Positions 1 through 5,598 of a stretch of 64,000 nt of DNA are shown here, piece after piece. The translations under genes and the position numbers were made by a program. The notes below the pieces were generated by a model that did no database searches, was not told the DNA's origin, and was given only the letters and a program-made list of their open reading frames with translations. Every line of letters begins with the position of its first letter. The first letter of the stretch is position 1. This stretch comes from a virus: positions 1-64,000 of IMG/VR virus record IMGVR_UViG_3300042526_000097; one strand, 5' to 3'.

Positions 1-71
1 AGTCAGGACAGGATTTGAACCTATATTCTCCCTCCCTTTAGAGCTGTGTTGCACAATTACACCACCTGACC
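1..71 (-). tRNA. tRNA-like gene, anticodon unresolved, 3' end cut by window edge
   Basis: Read on the minus strand, this folds as a 7-bp acceptor stem (GGTCAGG with CCTGACT, one G-T pair), T at position 8, a 4-bp D stem (GTGT/ACAC), and a perfect T arm (ATAGG-TTCAAAT-CCTGT) with a standard T loop. The anticodon arm is the problem. Only 21 nt lie between the D and T stems, one or two fewer than usual. The best stem is CTCT/GGAG, and no loop has the usual U33. I therefore do not assign an amino acid. It may be a decayed tRNA or an unusual isoacceptor. The discriminator base and any CCA lie left of the window. Confidence 0.6.
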
Positions 72-80
72 TATTATCAT

Positions 81-998
81 CTAATCATTCCATTGAATGT
101 AAATATAGTCATTGTTGTTGTGTTCATCACGGTGAACAGGATAAGAACTTGGATTTTCTTTACAGAATTTTATCACCCACTCAAATGCTGACAAAGACCA
201 TTGTTTGTTAGCAGTAGGTAAGTAAACAAGTATATGATCACCTTCAATCTGTACATTACAACTCCAATAATTAGGATTACCTGCTTTTTCTACAGCTAAT
301 TCAATAGCTGATTTAGTAACAGGAAAGCAATTAGGATGACTTAATTTAATGACGTCTTTCCACGCATCACAAGCTATATTGTGTAGTCTAATAATAGATT
401 CTACTGTTGTAGTGCCATCAACTTTAAAGTTGTCATTAATGAATTCTCTTTGAGATGCTGTAGCTGCTTCATAATACTGATTTAACAGCTCACGTGAGAT
501 TCGAATAGTTTTGGTAGTGTCCATACTTGGAGTTGTCGTTTTTGAGGTTATTGTTTTAAATTCTTCTAATGTAATAGTCCTATACCCTGAGTGGTTGTCT
601 AAGAAGGTTTTTATATCCCCACACCAATAATTGCTGTTATCAGTAGGATGTTCTGACAATAGTGTAAAGCTTACAATAGGTTCAGCAAAGACTGAGTTTG
701 GATTAGTCTTTTTCCACCAAGGTACTAAGATGTCTTCATTTTCTCTTGTTATCTCAATAACCCACTTGTCTGACTGAGACTTCCAAGGGGTATATACTAA
801 GTTCAAGAATGTTTCATAAGAGATGATAGGTCTAACCTGGTAGAATCCTTCATTGTCATTAATCCATGTTTTGTCATTAGTAATAAATCCATTACCTACC
901 CAACCAAAATTTCTCCATTCTAAAAGTTCAAGGGTGTCTGTATCTTTATTTTTACAAGCAACACACCATTGTTTTGGCAATAATTCTTTTTTACTCAT
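81..998 (-). CDS. Hypothetical protein, 305 aa, W/Y-rich phage accessory protein
   Basis: I do not recognise a function. The ATG at 998 (MSKKELLPKQWCV...) is preferred over an upstream GTG at 1043 because it has an A-rich leader (AAAACA) and begins where family-like sequence begins. The protein seems to consist of loosely repeated modules. Each runs from a W-x-V/I strand through a Gly/Asn-rich turn to a 'typical FEEF-like' helix start: roughly residues 8-75 (WCVACKN...), 77-150 (WVIEITRE...) and 220-305 (YWSCNVQ...). Such W/Y-rich small-domain proteins are common in accessory arms of Bacteroidota phages and have no assigned role. It is the last protein gene of the leftward series before the tRNA-like gene. 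Confidence 0.8.
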   Translation of the reverse strand: MSKKELLPKQWCVACKNKDTDTLELLEWRNFGWVGNGFITNDKTWINDNEGFYQVRPIISYETFLNLVYTPWKSQSDKWVIEITRENEDILVPWWKKTNPNSVFAEPIVSFTLLSEHPTDNSNYWCGDIKTFLDNHSGYRTITLEEFKTITSKTTTPSMDTTKTIRISRELLNQYYEAATASQREFINDNFKVDGTTTVESIIRLHNIACDAWKDVIKLSHPNCFPVTKSAIELAVEKAGNPNYWSCNVQIEGDHILVYLPTANKQWSLSAFEWVIKFCKENPSSYPVHRDEHNNNDYIYIQWND

Positions 999-1061
999 TG
1001 TTTTATTATGTTTTAAAAGTTTAAGAAGAGAAGGCAGTTTCACACCACCTTCTCATAATGA

Positions 1062-1277
1062 TTATTTAATTCTACTGTTATGTTCTTCCATATCACACAT
1101 ACGTGCAAAAGGAATCCAAATGTAACACAAAAAAAGTGCATACATCTGACCTCCACTACAAAGAAGTTCTCTGTAGTTTGTGTTGCCTATAAAAGCAACT
1201 ACTCCTGTAAGGATTAAGTAGCTAAGAAAAGCAATTGAAAGATACTCTATAAGGTATCTTGTGTTTGAATACTTCAT
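1062..1277 (-). CDS. Small membrane protein, 71 aa, two predicted TM segments
   Basis: Unrecognised. There are two hydrophobic stretches, about residues 11-31 (IEYLSIAFLSYLILTGVVAFI) in part and 43-57 (QMYALFLCYIWIPFA). They are separated by a short polar loop containing a Cys, and the C-terminus is charged. The start overlaps the stop of the upstream 51-aa gene as ATGA, so the two are probably translationally coupled and may act together in the membrane. A superinfection-exclusion or anti-defence role is possible from position and type alone, but nothing in the sequence proves it. Confidence 0.7.
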   Translation of the reverse strand: MKYSNTRYLIEYLSIAFLSYLILTGVVAFIGNTNYRELLCSGGQMYALFLCYIWIPFARMCDMEEHNSRIK

Positions 1278-1429
1278 ACTTTTTGTTTTAGAAGGTAAAT
1301 AAATAGGGTTATGATTAATAAGGTCAAGAGCTCAAAGGCTAACATAGAGTTTATGTTTGTAGTCAGCATTGAGTACATTAAGCCTGCCATAGACAGGACT
1401 AGTGCAAGGAATAAAAGGTTTTGTTTCAC
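1274..1429 (-). CDS. Very small membrane protein, 51 aa, two predicted TM segments
   Basis: This short reading frame starts at GTG (1429) and ends in TGA, overlapping the ATG of the next gene (ATGA). The translation starts MKQNLLFLALVLSMAGLMYS, followed by a short polar turn (TTNINS), a second hydrophobic helix (about residues 30-46) and a basic tail (LLKQKV). The overlap, the clean two-helix hairpin shape and the absence of stops support a real gene. The GTG start is the weak point, since no ATG gives a similar N-terminus. Function unknown. With the neighbouring 71-aa membrane protein it forms a two-gene membrane pair. Confidence 0.6.
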   Translation of the reverse strand: MKQNLLFLALVLSMAGLMYSMLTTNINSMLAFELLTLLIITLFIYLLKQKV

Positions 1430-1464
1430 GATGGTTTTGTTTTTAATGTGATAAATAGGGTTAA

Positions 1465-1734
1465 TTAGGCTTGCATCTCGTAGAAATTAACATTAGAGAA
1501 GTTCTCAATAAGGTAGGATATAACTCCAATAGGTAAACCACTTGCATAGTTTTTACCATCTGGAGATATAGTACCATGTATGAGTCTGAACTTATCTATT
1601 CTTAAAAAGTACTTCATCTTATCTGATGATTCATAGTAGTATTGGATACTCTCTTCAGGTACTACATCTACTTTTGTGATGTTGATGTTCATTTGATAGG
1701 CACAAGCATTGACAAGTAATTCTTTTGGCGACAT
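1465..1734 (-). CDS. Hypothetical protein, 89 aa
   Basis: Unrecognised soluble small protein beginning MSPKELLVNACAYQMNINIT. It has a mixed alpha/beta look with a Tyr-rich centre (QYYYESSDKMKYFLRIDKF) and a Gly/Pro turn (SPDGKNYASGLPIG). Start choice: ATG at 1734 preceded by an A/T-rich leader. It lies immediately downstream, on the minus strand, of the stem-loop region 1785-2181, so its mRNA leader may be structured. Its own stop is about 35 nt upstream of the 51-aa membrane gene, suggesting one leftward operon. Confidence 0.65.
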   Translation of the reverse strand: MSPKELLVNACAYQMNINITKVDVVPEESIQYYYESSDKMKYFLRIDKFRLIHGTISPDGKNYASGLPIGVISYLIENFSNVNFYEMQA

Positions 1735-1784
1735 AGTTTTGTTTTGAATGTTTTAGAATGATTGTTTAGTTATCCCTCTGCACT

Positions 1785-2181
1785 CAGTTGTAATCACTTT
1801 ATAACAACATCAGGCGGAATACCGCAATCAATGTTGGTCATCAGACTTACACTTTTTGTTACAACTGCTCACCCTTGGGAGCTGATTAACTTTAGTTACA
1901 GGCAATATTACCTTCCCCTACAGAGCACCCACTCTATTGTGAGATTTATCTATAGCTTCGTTTGTTAATCAGGTAGTTTCACATCTTAAATGTACTTGTA
2001 TTTCTACAAAGGGATAATAGTCCTTCAACCATTTAAGATGCTTATGCTACGTGAGTTGTGGTGCATTAATAAAACAAGGATGTAGAGTCCTTGTGTGAGT
2101 CCTTTAAGTTAATAAAGGTTTAGTCGTTTACTTCTAAGAGCCACTGCTTGAGTGTACCTAAGAAGACCAGAGATCCCTGGT
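1785..2181 (-). ncRNA. Candidate structured RNA: chain of six stem-loop domains
   Basis: Perfect inverted repeats follow one another. A 9-bp stem (1785-1793 with 1859-1867) encloses a 6-bp stem (1805-1810 with 1831-1836), which encloses a 4-bp stem (1814-1817 with 1822-1825). Then come 9 bp (1882-1890 with 1964-1972), 11 bp (1982-1992 with 2030-2040), 7 bp with a 7-nt loop (2074-2080 with 2088-2094), 6 bp (2101-2106 with 2113-2118) and 5 bp (2166-2170 with 2177-2181). The strand is inferred from the flanking leftward genes. I do not recognise a known RNA family. It could be an untranslated leader, a noncoding RNA or remains of tRNA-like genes. Confidence 0.35.
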
Positions 2182-2197
2182 TGTCGTATACTGCCAT
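2120..2197 (-). CDS. Possible 25-aa small protein or gene remnant
   Basis: ATG at 2197 opens a frame reading MAVYDNQGSLVFLGTLKQWL and ending LEVND before TAA at 2120. The composition is protein-like (alternating hydrophobic strand, then amphipathic helix). After the stop the same frame continues for 17 more sensible codons (TFINLKDSHKDSTSLFY) to a second stop. This is either a tiny peptide gene or the remnant of a slightly larger gene. It overlaps two of the stem-loops of the structured region, which makes the call uncertain. Confidence 0.25.
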   Translation of the reverse strand: MAVYDNQGSLVFLGTLKQWLLEVND

Positions 2198-2220
2198 GAG
2201 GTTAAAACATTATAGTTTAT

Positions 2221-2460
2221 TAGTTATTTAAGGTTTGTTAAAGTAAGTGGAAGGGAATGATAGGGAGCTTGTAGGTGTATGTAAGGGATAGAATAGGTGG
2301 TTAAATGGTGTTGAAGGTGTAGGAAGTTGGAAGGATTTATAGTTGATTAAGGTGTTGGAAGTAGTCAAGAGGATAGGGATAAAGCAGTATAGAACTATAA
2401 GTCAGAGAGATGAAAGGACAAGAAGAGTTCTAAAAGACTGTTTTGATGGAGGGAAGTTCT
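2221..2460. other. C-depleted (plus strand) polypurine-leaning stretch
   Basis: By direct count this 240-nt stretch holds about 80 G but only 9 C on the plus strand, with one 60-nt line containing no C at all. A leftward transcript through it would be C-rich and almost G-free. That is the composition of Rho utilisation sites, and it would be unstructured. No reading frame explains the skew. It could be a Rho-dependent terminator, a G-rich single-strand segment used in replication, or a protein-binding tract. Confidence 0.4.
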
Positions 2461-2662
2461 AGGGTGTCTCAACCTGACATACAGACTAAAAAGATTGAAG
2501 AGTCTTTTATCTTTTATTGCTCTACAACCTAATGTCTATAGGACTTTCAAGTTGTCAGTAGTCTACAAGTCAGGGAAGGAAATAAAAGAGTTCTTTGTCT
2601 TTTATTATGCCACAAGTAGTCTTGACGTGACGGGAAGAAAAGAAAAGAAAAGCACGTTGGAG

Positions 2663-2780
2663 AACTTGCAGTTAGGAGGAAGCCTTGCACAAACTTGCAG
2701 TTCGGTCACGAAGTGACAAACTCCTGAGACTGTGTAGACGAAGTCGGAACAGTTGAAGGGTATTATGAGACGAAGTCTCA
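2663..2780. repeat. About 30-nt-spaced array: 11-bp direct repeat plus three GAA-triloop hairpins
   Basis: AACTTGCAGTT occurs at 2663-2673 and 2692-2702 (29-nt spacing). It is followed by three hairpins, each with a GAA triloop closed by a C-G pair: GTCAC-GAA-GTGAC (2705-2717); ACTGT/ACAGT closing GAC-GAA-GTC through a 3x3 internal loop (2729-2753); and TGAGAC-GAA-GTCTCA (2766-2780). Loop centres are 30-32 nt apart. C-GAA-G mini-hairpins are known to be exceptionally stable in single-stranded DNA. A fourth hairpin with a TGA loop (AGGTGT/ACACCT) lies at 2861-2875. Candidate promoter array or origin; see findings. Confidence 0.5.
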
Positions 2781-2880
2781 ACCTTTTAGGACAACAAGAG
2801 AAGGAAGCCCATAACAGGCTCCCCTCGTCTCATTGAACTCACACAAAACCTCATACTATCAGGTGTTGAACACCTTAGGT

Positions 2881-3612
2881 TTATGCGTCTGCAAGTGCAG
2901 AAATCTGTGCGTCTGACCAACCTGCTTGAGTCAAGGCCTCAACACTGTAAACTGTACCGTCACTCATCTTCTTCATAGAAGGTGGTGTAGGTCCTGCCAT
3001 TACAGGTTGTGGAACTCCTTGTGGTGCAGGTGCAGAAGGTGCAGAGATAGGTGTTGCAAGTGCAGTTCCAAAACTACGTTCTGTACTCTTAGCAACTTGT
3101 ACATTTGAACTTACTCTGTTCAATGTCCACGCAGATTTAACCTCTCCTGTCTTCGTGTCTGTCCACGTGTCCTTTTTCAACATACCCAATGCCTGTCCAT
3201 AATTCTTCAAGGCATTTAAGTCTGCATTGTCCTCCCAAATAGAGGCACGAACTGTGTACTTGTCTGCAATCTTATAGAATGCATTTCTACAATCCTCTGC
3301 TGTTGCAAATGGTTGAGTCAAGAATGCATTAATTTCAGTTGCGAAGGCATTGAAGTTCACAACAGTTGTAGAGGATACTACATACTTACCCTTTACACCG
3401 TTTGCAGTGTTTGCAGGTAATGCCTGTTGTTCTTTACCCCAAATCAATGAAGCCTCAACAGGTGTTCCCTCTACAGGGTCAATTTCCTTGAACTTCAAAC
3501 GCATAACTGCACTCTTTGCCTGCTCTACTGTCTGTGAAGAACGAAGTGAAGGCTGTTGTGGTGTTGCTGTGGATGCTGTGGGTGTCGGTGTTTGCTCAAT
3601 TAATGTAAGCAT
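2881..3612 (-). CDS. Hypothetical phage protein, 243 aa, Ala/Thr/Pro-rich
   Basis: Function not recognised. An N-terminal low-complexity tail (TPTPTASTATPQQP, residues ~8-21) precedes a folded core of about residues 28-175. The core includes a strand-rich KFKEIDPVEGTPVEASLIWG segment and a YTVRASIWEDNADLNALKNY segment. A Pro/Ala linker (~190-215) leads to a short C-terminal motif (MSDGTVYSVEALTQAGWSDA, then QISALADA) resembling a small helical tail used repeatedly in phage proteins. Base and codon use are richer in C-ending codons than the neighbours, suggesting high expression or separate origin. DNA binding is possible but unsupported. A 6-bp hairpin at 2861-2875 follows the stop and may end or begin transcription. 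Confidence 0.8.
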   Translation of the reverse strand: MLTLIEQTPTPTASTATPQQPSLRSSQTVEQAKSAVMRLKFKEIDPVEGTPVEASLIWGKEQQALPANTANGVKGKYVVSSTTVVNFNAFATEINAFLTQPFATAEDCRNAFYKIADKYTVRASIWEDNADLNALKNYGQALGMLKKDTWTDTKTGEVKSAWTLNRVSSNVQVAKSTERSFGTALATPISAPSAPAPQGVPQPVMAGPTPPSMKKMSDGTVYSVEALTQAGWSDAQISALADA

Positions 3613-3631
3613 ATCTGTGGTGGACTGTTAT

Positions 3632-3657
3632 ACTCCCGTCCGTGGAGTTAAGTTAGT
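3632..3657 (-). promoter_or_regulatory. Repeated leader motif, copy A (upstream of the 243-aa gene)
   Basis: The plus strand reads ACTCC-CGTCCGT-GGAGT followed by TAAGTTAGT. The 5-bp hairpin ends 20 nt from the ATG at 3612. The same pattern (ACTCCnGTCC...GAGTTnAGTTA) recurs at 3889-3912, 17 nt before the next leftward gene. No TAnnTTTG promoter lies near either copy, so the motif may be a phage-specific promoter or a translation/processing signal. Confidence 0.4.
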
Positions 3658-3699
3658 ACTATGGCAAGGAATCGAACCTTGCTAATAACCATTCATAGT
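3658..3699 (-). ncRNA. tRNA-like minihelix: acceptor-type stem plus perfect T arm
   Basis: On the minus strand, ACTATG (3699-3694) pairs with CATAGT (3663-3658). Just inside the 3' strand is a flawless T arm, CAAGG-TTCGATT-CCTTG, with the TTCGATT loop typical of tRNAs. A 12-nt link replaces the D and anticodon arms. No alternative 5' acceptor strand giving a full cloverleaf was found upstream. It could be a tRNA remnant or a functional tRNA mimic marking an RNase P/RNase Z cleavage site between two leftward genes. It begins directly at the stop codon of the 57-aa gene. Confidence 0.4.
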
Positions 3700-3872
3700 T
3701 AAGACATTACAACATACGGTGGTGGTGGTGTAGGTAAGTTAAACACACTTACCAATCCTACTGCAGGATGACAGTATTCGTGCACCAATATGAATCCTTG
3801 TAACAAGAACAAGGTCTTTACTTCAGGGTAAGACAGCCCTCTTCCTAAGCAATAATCTTCTGTAAGTTGCAT
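3699..3872 (-). CDS. Small hypothetical protein, 57 aa
   Basis: The ATG at 3872 is chosen over an upstream GTG (3890), because the GTG lies inside a repeated leader motif. The sequence begins MQLTEDYCLGRGLSYPEVKT. It contains HEYCH, which formally matches a zinc-peptidase HExxH pattern but in far too small a protein. It ends in a proline run (PTPPPPY) encoded by a GGT/GGTG repeat. It is the first leftward gene after the divergent control region, so it may be early-expressed. Function unknown; the frame could also be fortuitous. Confidence 0.45.
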   Translation of the reverse strand: MQLTEDYCLGRGLSYPEVKTLFLLQGFILVHEYCHPAVGLVSVFNLPTPPPPYVVMS

Positions 3873-3888
3873 AGTGTGTGTGTTCAGC

Positions 3889-3912
3889 ACTCCTGTCCAC
3901 GAGTTTAGTTAT
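3889..3912 (-). promoter_or_regulatory. Repeated leader motif, copy B (upstream of the 57-aa gene)
   Basis: The plus strand reads ACTC-CTGTCCAC-GAGT followed by TTAGTTATG. It aligns with the copy at 3632-3657 over the hairpin and the TnAGTTA tail. A 6-bp stem-closed element (GTAGCC 3913-3918 with GGCTAC 3948-3953, enclosing TTCCT/AGGAA at 3924-3939) sits directly upstream, just as the tRNA-like minihelix sits upstream of copy A. The two leaders thus share an architecture: closed stem element, then motif, then start codon. Confidence 0.4.
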
Positions 3913-4180
3913 GTAGCCCTAAATTCCTTTCAACAGGAAACGTGTACGGCTACTTTCCACGCAAGAATTAGTAGGGGGGACTCATCCTAAGGTGGTCTCT
4001 CCTCTTTGACATACACATAGTTTTTTAAAATAAGAAGGTGGGGGGTGTCTTTATAGTTCTAACACCTAGGGGGTACTTTATGACCTTAAGGTACTAGGGG
4101 GCCTATGAATTTAAAAGAATTTTAAAAATTTCTTTACTACTCTCCCAAGGGTTTCAGAGGAATCCTATAGTTGCTTGTTG
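3913..4180. other. Divergent control region with four G-runs
   Basis: This is the gap between the leftward and rightward gene sets. It holds the stem element 3913-3953 and four runs of five or six G on the plus strand (3974-3979, 4040-4045, 4069-4073, 4097-4101). Three of the runs are embedded in a TAGGGGG context. Other features are an 8-bp palindrome CCTTAAGG (4084-4091) and an A/T-rich tract before the rightward promoter. I see no gene. The spacing of the G-runs (24-60 nt) is too wide for an ordinary G-quadruplex. Confidence 0.5.
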
Positions 4181-4209
4181 TTTGGTATGAAAAAAAACCA
4201 TTAACTTTG
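4181..4209 (+). promoter_or_regulatory. Bacteroidota-type promoter of the packaging operon
   Basis: TTTG (4181-4184), 17 nt, then TAACTTTG (4202-4209) fits TTTG/TTG-N17-20-TAnnTTTG. It explains why the gene should start at the ATG at 4245 and not at the GTG at 4209, which lies inside the promoter. Confidence 0.7.
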
Positions 4210-4244
4210 TGGGAGTGATTAACTACTTAAAACAACTATTTAAA

Positions 4245-4697
4245 ATGTCAGAAGATTTAAACCTCCCTGAAGAGATGGAACAACAAGAACCATCTACACC
4301 ACAAGTATCAGACTCTACAACTTCAATGCCTGAAGAGTATACAGTAGATAGTACTGAGACACCTCAGTTTGAAGAGCCTACTACAACTGAAGAACCAATC
4401 AAAGATGGTTGGGCAGTAATGAGAGATTATCTCTCTCAGTCTGAAGAAGTAGAACCTACTATCAAAGCATTAATGGACAAGTATGCTGACTCGCACGCTG
4501 TGAAAGTCTACAAGTCTGAAGATGAGAGTGAGTGGGAACTATTCCTAGTACACCGGTCTTCATTACCTACACACCAAACATGCAAGACACTTAGAGATAT
4601 TATCTCAAGTGGAGTTGAAGGACCTAACAAGTACGGAATGCACACGTGGATTCATGGTACTAAGGAAGAAGTCCTTGAGGCATGTACAACACTATAG
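4245..4697 (+). CDS. Acidic hypothetical protein, 150 aa, head of the packaging operon
   Basis: Function not recognised. Residues ~1-55 are very acidic and low in complexity (Glu/Pro/Thr/Ser, beginning MSEDLNLPEEMEQQEPSTPQ). Residues ~58-150 form a compact alpha/beta domain (DGWAVMRDYLSQSEEVEPTI; ...HAVKVYKSEDESEWELFLVH...). The start at 4245 has an A-rich Bacteroidota-style leader (TTTAAA) and lies 35 nt from the -7 element. It ends one base before the IHF-like gene. An acidic tail plus small domain next to IHF and the terminase would suit a DNA-mimic or packaging-accessory role, which is only inference. Confidence 0.75.
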   Translation: MSEDLNLPEEMEQQEPSTPQVSDSTTSMPEEYTVDSTETPQFEEPTTTEEPIKDGWAVMRDYLSQSEEVEPTIKALMDKYADSHAVKVYKSEDESEWELFLVHRSSLPTHQTCKTLRDIISSGVEGPNKYGMHTWIHGTKEEVLEACTTL

Positions 4698-4698
4698 T

Positions 4699-4929
4699 AT
4701 GCTTGAAAAAAAGACTTGTAACCTTAAGTTATACAAAGAGACATCTCTCAGAACAGGGATACCTCCTCACCAAGTAGAAGAATTCTTTAGAGTTGTATGC
4801 AACTACACTGAAGAGGTTATATCAAGAGGAGGGTATGAAACTGTTATGTGGCCTAACTTTGGAAAGTTTAAAGTAAAACCTAAACAAGTACAATACCTAG
4901 CCAATAAGGATGTCATACAAAAGATATGA
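4699..4929 (+). CDS. IHF/HU-family DNA-bending protein, 76 aa
   Basis: HU/IHF proteins dimerise, bind the minor groove and bend DNA. The N-terminal helices (MLEKKTCNLKLYKETSLRTG, then a 'PPHQVEEFFRVVCNYTEEVI' helix) and the beta segment GGYETVMWPNFGKFKVKPK match the family. The WPNFGKF hairpin corresponds to the conserved PGFGxF-type turn before the DNA-binding arm. At 76 aa it is slightly shorter than bacterial HU (about 90), with an abbreviated C-terminus. crAss-like phages commonly carry IHF-like genes near the terminase, where they may help packaging or transcription. The ATG at 4699 is chosen over an in-frame upstream ATG that overlaps the preceding gene. It overlaps the next gene as ATGA. 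Confidence 0.85.
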   Translation: MLEKKTCNLKLYKETSLRTGIPPHQVEEFFRVVCNYTEEVISRGGYETVMWPNFGKFKVKPKQVQYLANKDVIQKI

Positions 4930-5594
4930 AACTATTCGAAGTAAATGAATTTGGGGAAGCCGTGGTTAACAAACCGTGGCTTTCTCTTATACCAGAGTTC
5001 CAGAACTTATTCAGACTAGCAGGTGGTAAAGTCTCTTATGAAAGATCAGATGGTAAGAAGTATATAGCTTACATCTACTTTATGTTAGACTTCTCTTCAC
5101 CGCTAAGGGAATGGGAGGAAGAAAAAAGAAGGTCTGAGGCTCTTAGATATACCGGCCTTACTGAAGCAGACCTTAAACAACCTAAAGTAAAAGCTGCAAT
5201 AGATTACTATGAGATGTTACAGACTTCTATCTGTAGAGCATTAAGGTCTTACAAGGCTGCACAGAAAGGACTTGATAAGATGGATGAGTACTTTGAACAT
5301 ATAGACTTTACCCAAGTAGATAAGCAAGGTAAACTCCTATACACTCCTAACCAATACATTGATAACATAGCCAAGACTAATAAGGCTTATGATGAACTAG
5401 AGAAACTAGCCAAGAGAGTCGATACTGAACTTACTCAATCTAGTGGTATCAGAGGTACTGCAGAATTAGGAGAAAGAGAGTTAAGACGTTCAAGAGGTAT
5501 AGCTGATGAAGGGGAAGAGTCTTGGAATGAAAAGACAGAACAAGCAGATAGCCCAATGAACTTTGTAGATCTAGGAGATATACTTAACAAATAA
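4926..5594 (+). CDS. Conserved phage protein, 222 aa, possible small terminase subunit
   Basis: No diagnostic motif is seen. The protein is mainly helical and highly charged, with a long central coiled-coil-like region (~60-170: REWEEEKRRSEALRYTGLTE ... YDELEKLAKRVDTELTQ) and an acidic Ser/Glu C-terminus. It sits directly before TerL, four bases from the TerL start. That is the usual place of a small terminase subunit, whose job is to recognise phage DNA and feed it to TerL. The assignment rests on position and helical character only; a packaging-accessory protein is the alternative. It is translationally coupled to the IHF gene by ATGA. Confidence 0.7.
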   Translation: MKLFEVNEFGEAVVNKPWLSLIPEFQNLFRLAGGKVSYERSDGKKYIAYIYFMLDFSSPLREWEEEKRRSEALRYTGLTEADLKQPKVKAAIDYYEMLQTSICRALRSYKAAQKGLDKMDEYFEHIDFTQVDKQGKLLYTPNQYIDNIAKTNKAYDELEKLAKRVDTELTQSSGIRGTAELGERELRRSRGIADEGEESWNEKTEQADSPMNFVDLGDILNK

Positions 5595-5598
5595 ACTG

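Larger units (their letters stand above)
1735..2880. other. 1.1-kb region without a convincing protein gene
   Basis: No reading frame here looks like a normal phage gene, apart from a doubtful 25-aa frame at 2120-2197. The region has three distinguishable parts: chained stem-loops (1785-2181), a strongly C-depleted stretch (2221-2460), and a repeat/hairpin array (2663-2875). On the minus strand, fragments of protein-like sequence are interrupted by stops, for example a frame reading HLKWLKDYYPFVEIQVHLRC. Some of this may therefore be decayed coding sequence. It sits between the 243-aa gene and the 89-aa gene of the leftward arm. Confidence 0.6.

Noticed and set aside
1838-1844. CTGATGA on the minus strand, as in a hammerhead ribozyme core
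   Set aside because: The following stem is not continued by GAAA, and no cleavage-site stem is found, so the ribozyme core is incomplete.
1762-1968. 68-aa open frame on the plus strand
   Set aside because: It coincides with the stem-loop region, opposes the neighbouring genes and has no protein-like pattern; the pairing explains the sequence better.
1882-2040. Stop-codon recoding (TAG read as Gln) to extend protein-like fragments in the leftward arm
   Set aside because: Normal genes in the window end cleanly at TAA, TAG and TGA next to following start codons, so the standard code applies; the fragments look decayed.
2495-2716. 73-aa open frame on the plus strand
   Set aside because: It runs against the leftward arm, has no promoter or leader, and covers purine-rich low-complexity DNA and the hairpin array.
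3770-3800. HEYCH zinc-peptidase motif in the 57-aa protein
   Set aside because: The protein is far too small for a peptidase fold and has no third ligand region.
4007-4036. TTGACA-like box followed by TAAAAT, resembling a sigma-70 promoter
   Set aside because: Spacing is only about 14 nt and Bacteroidota do not use this consensus; a proper TTTG-N17-TAnnTTTG promoter is present at 4181-4209.
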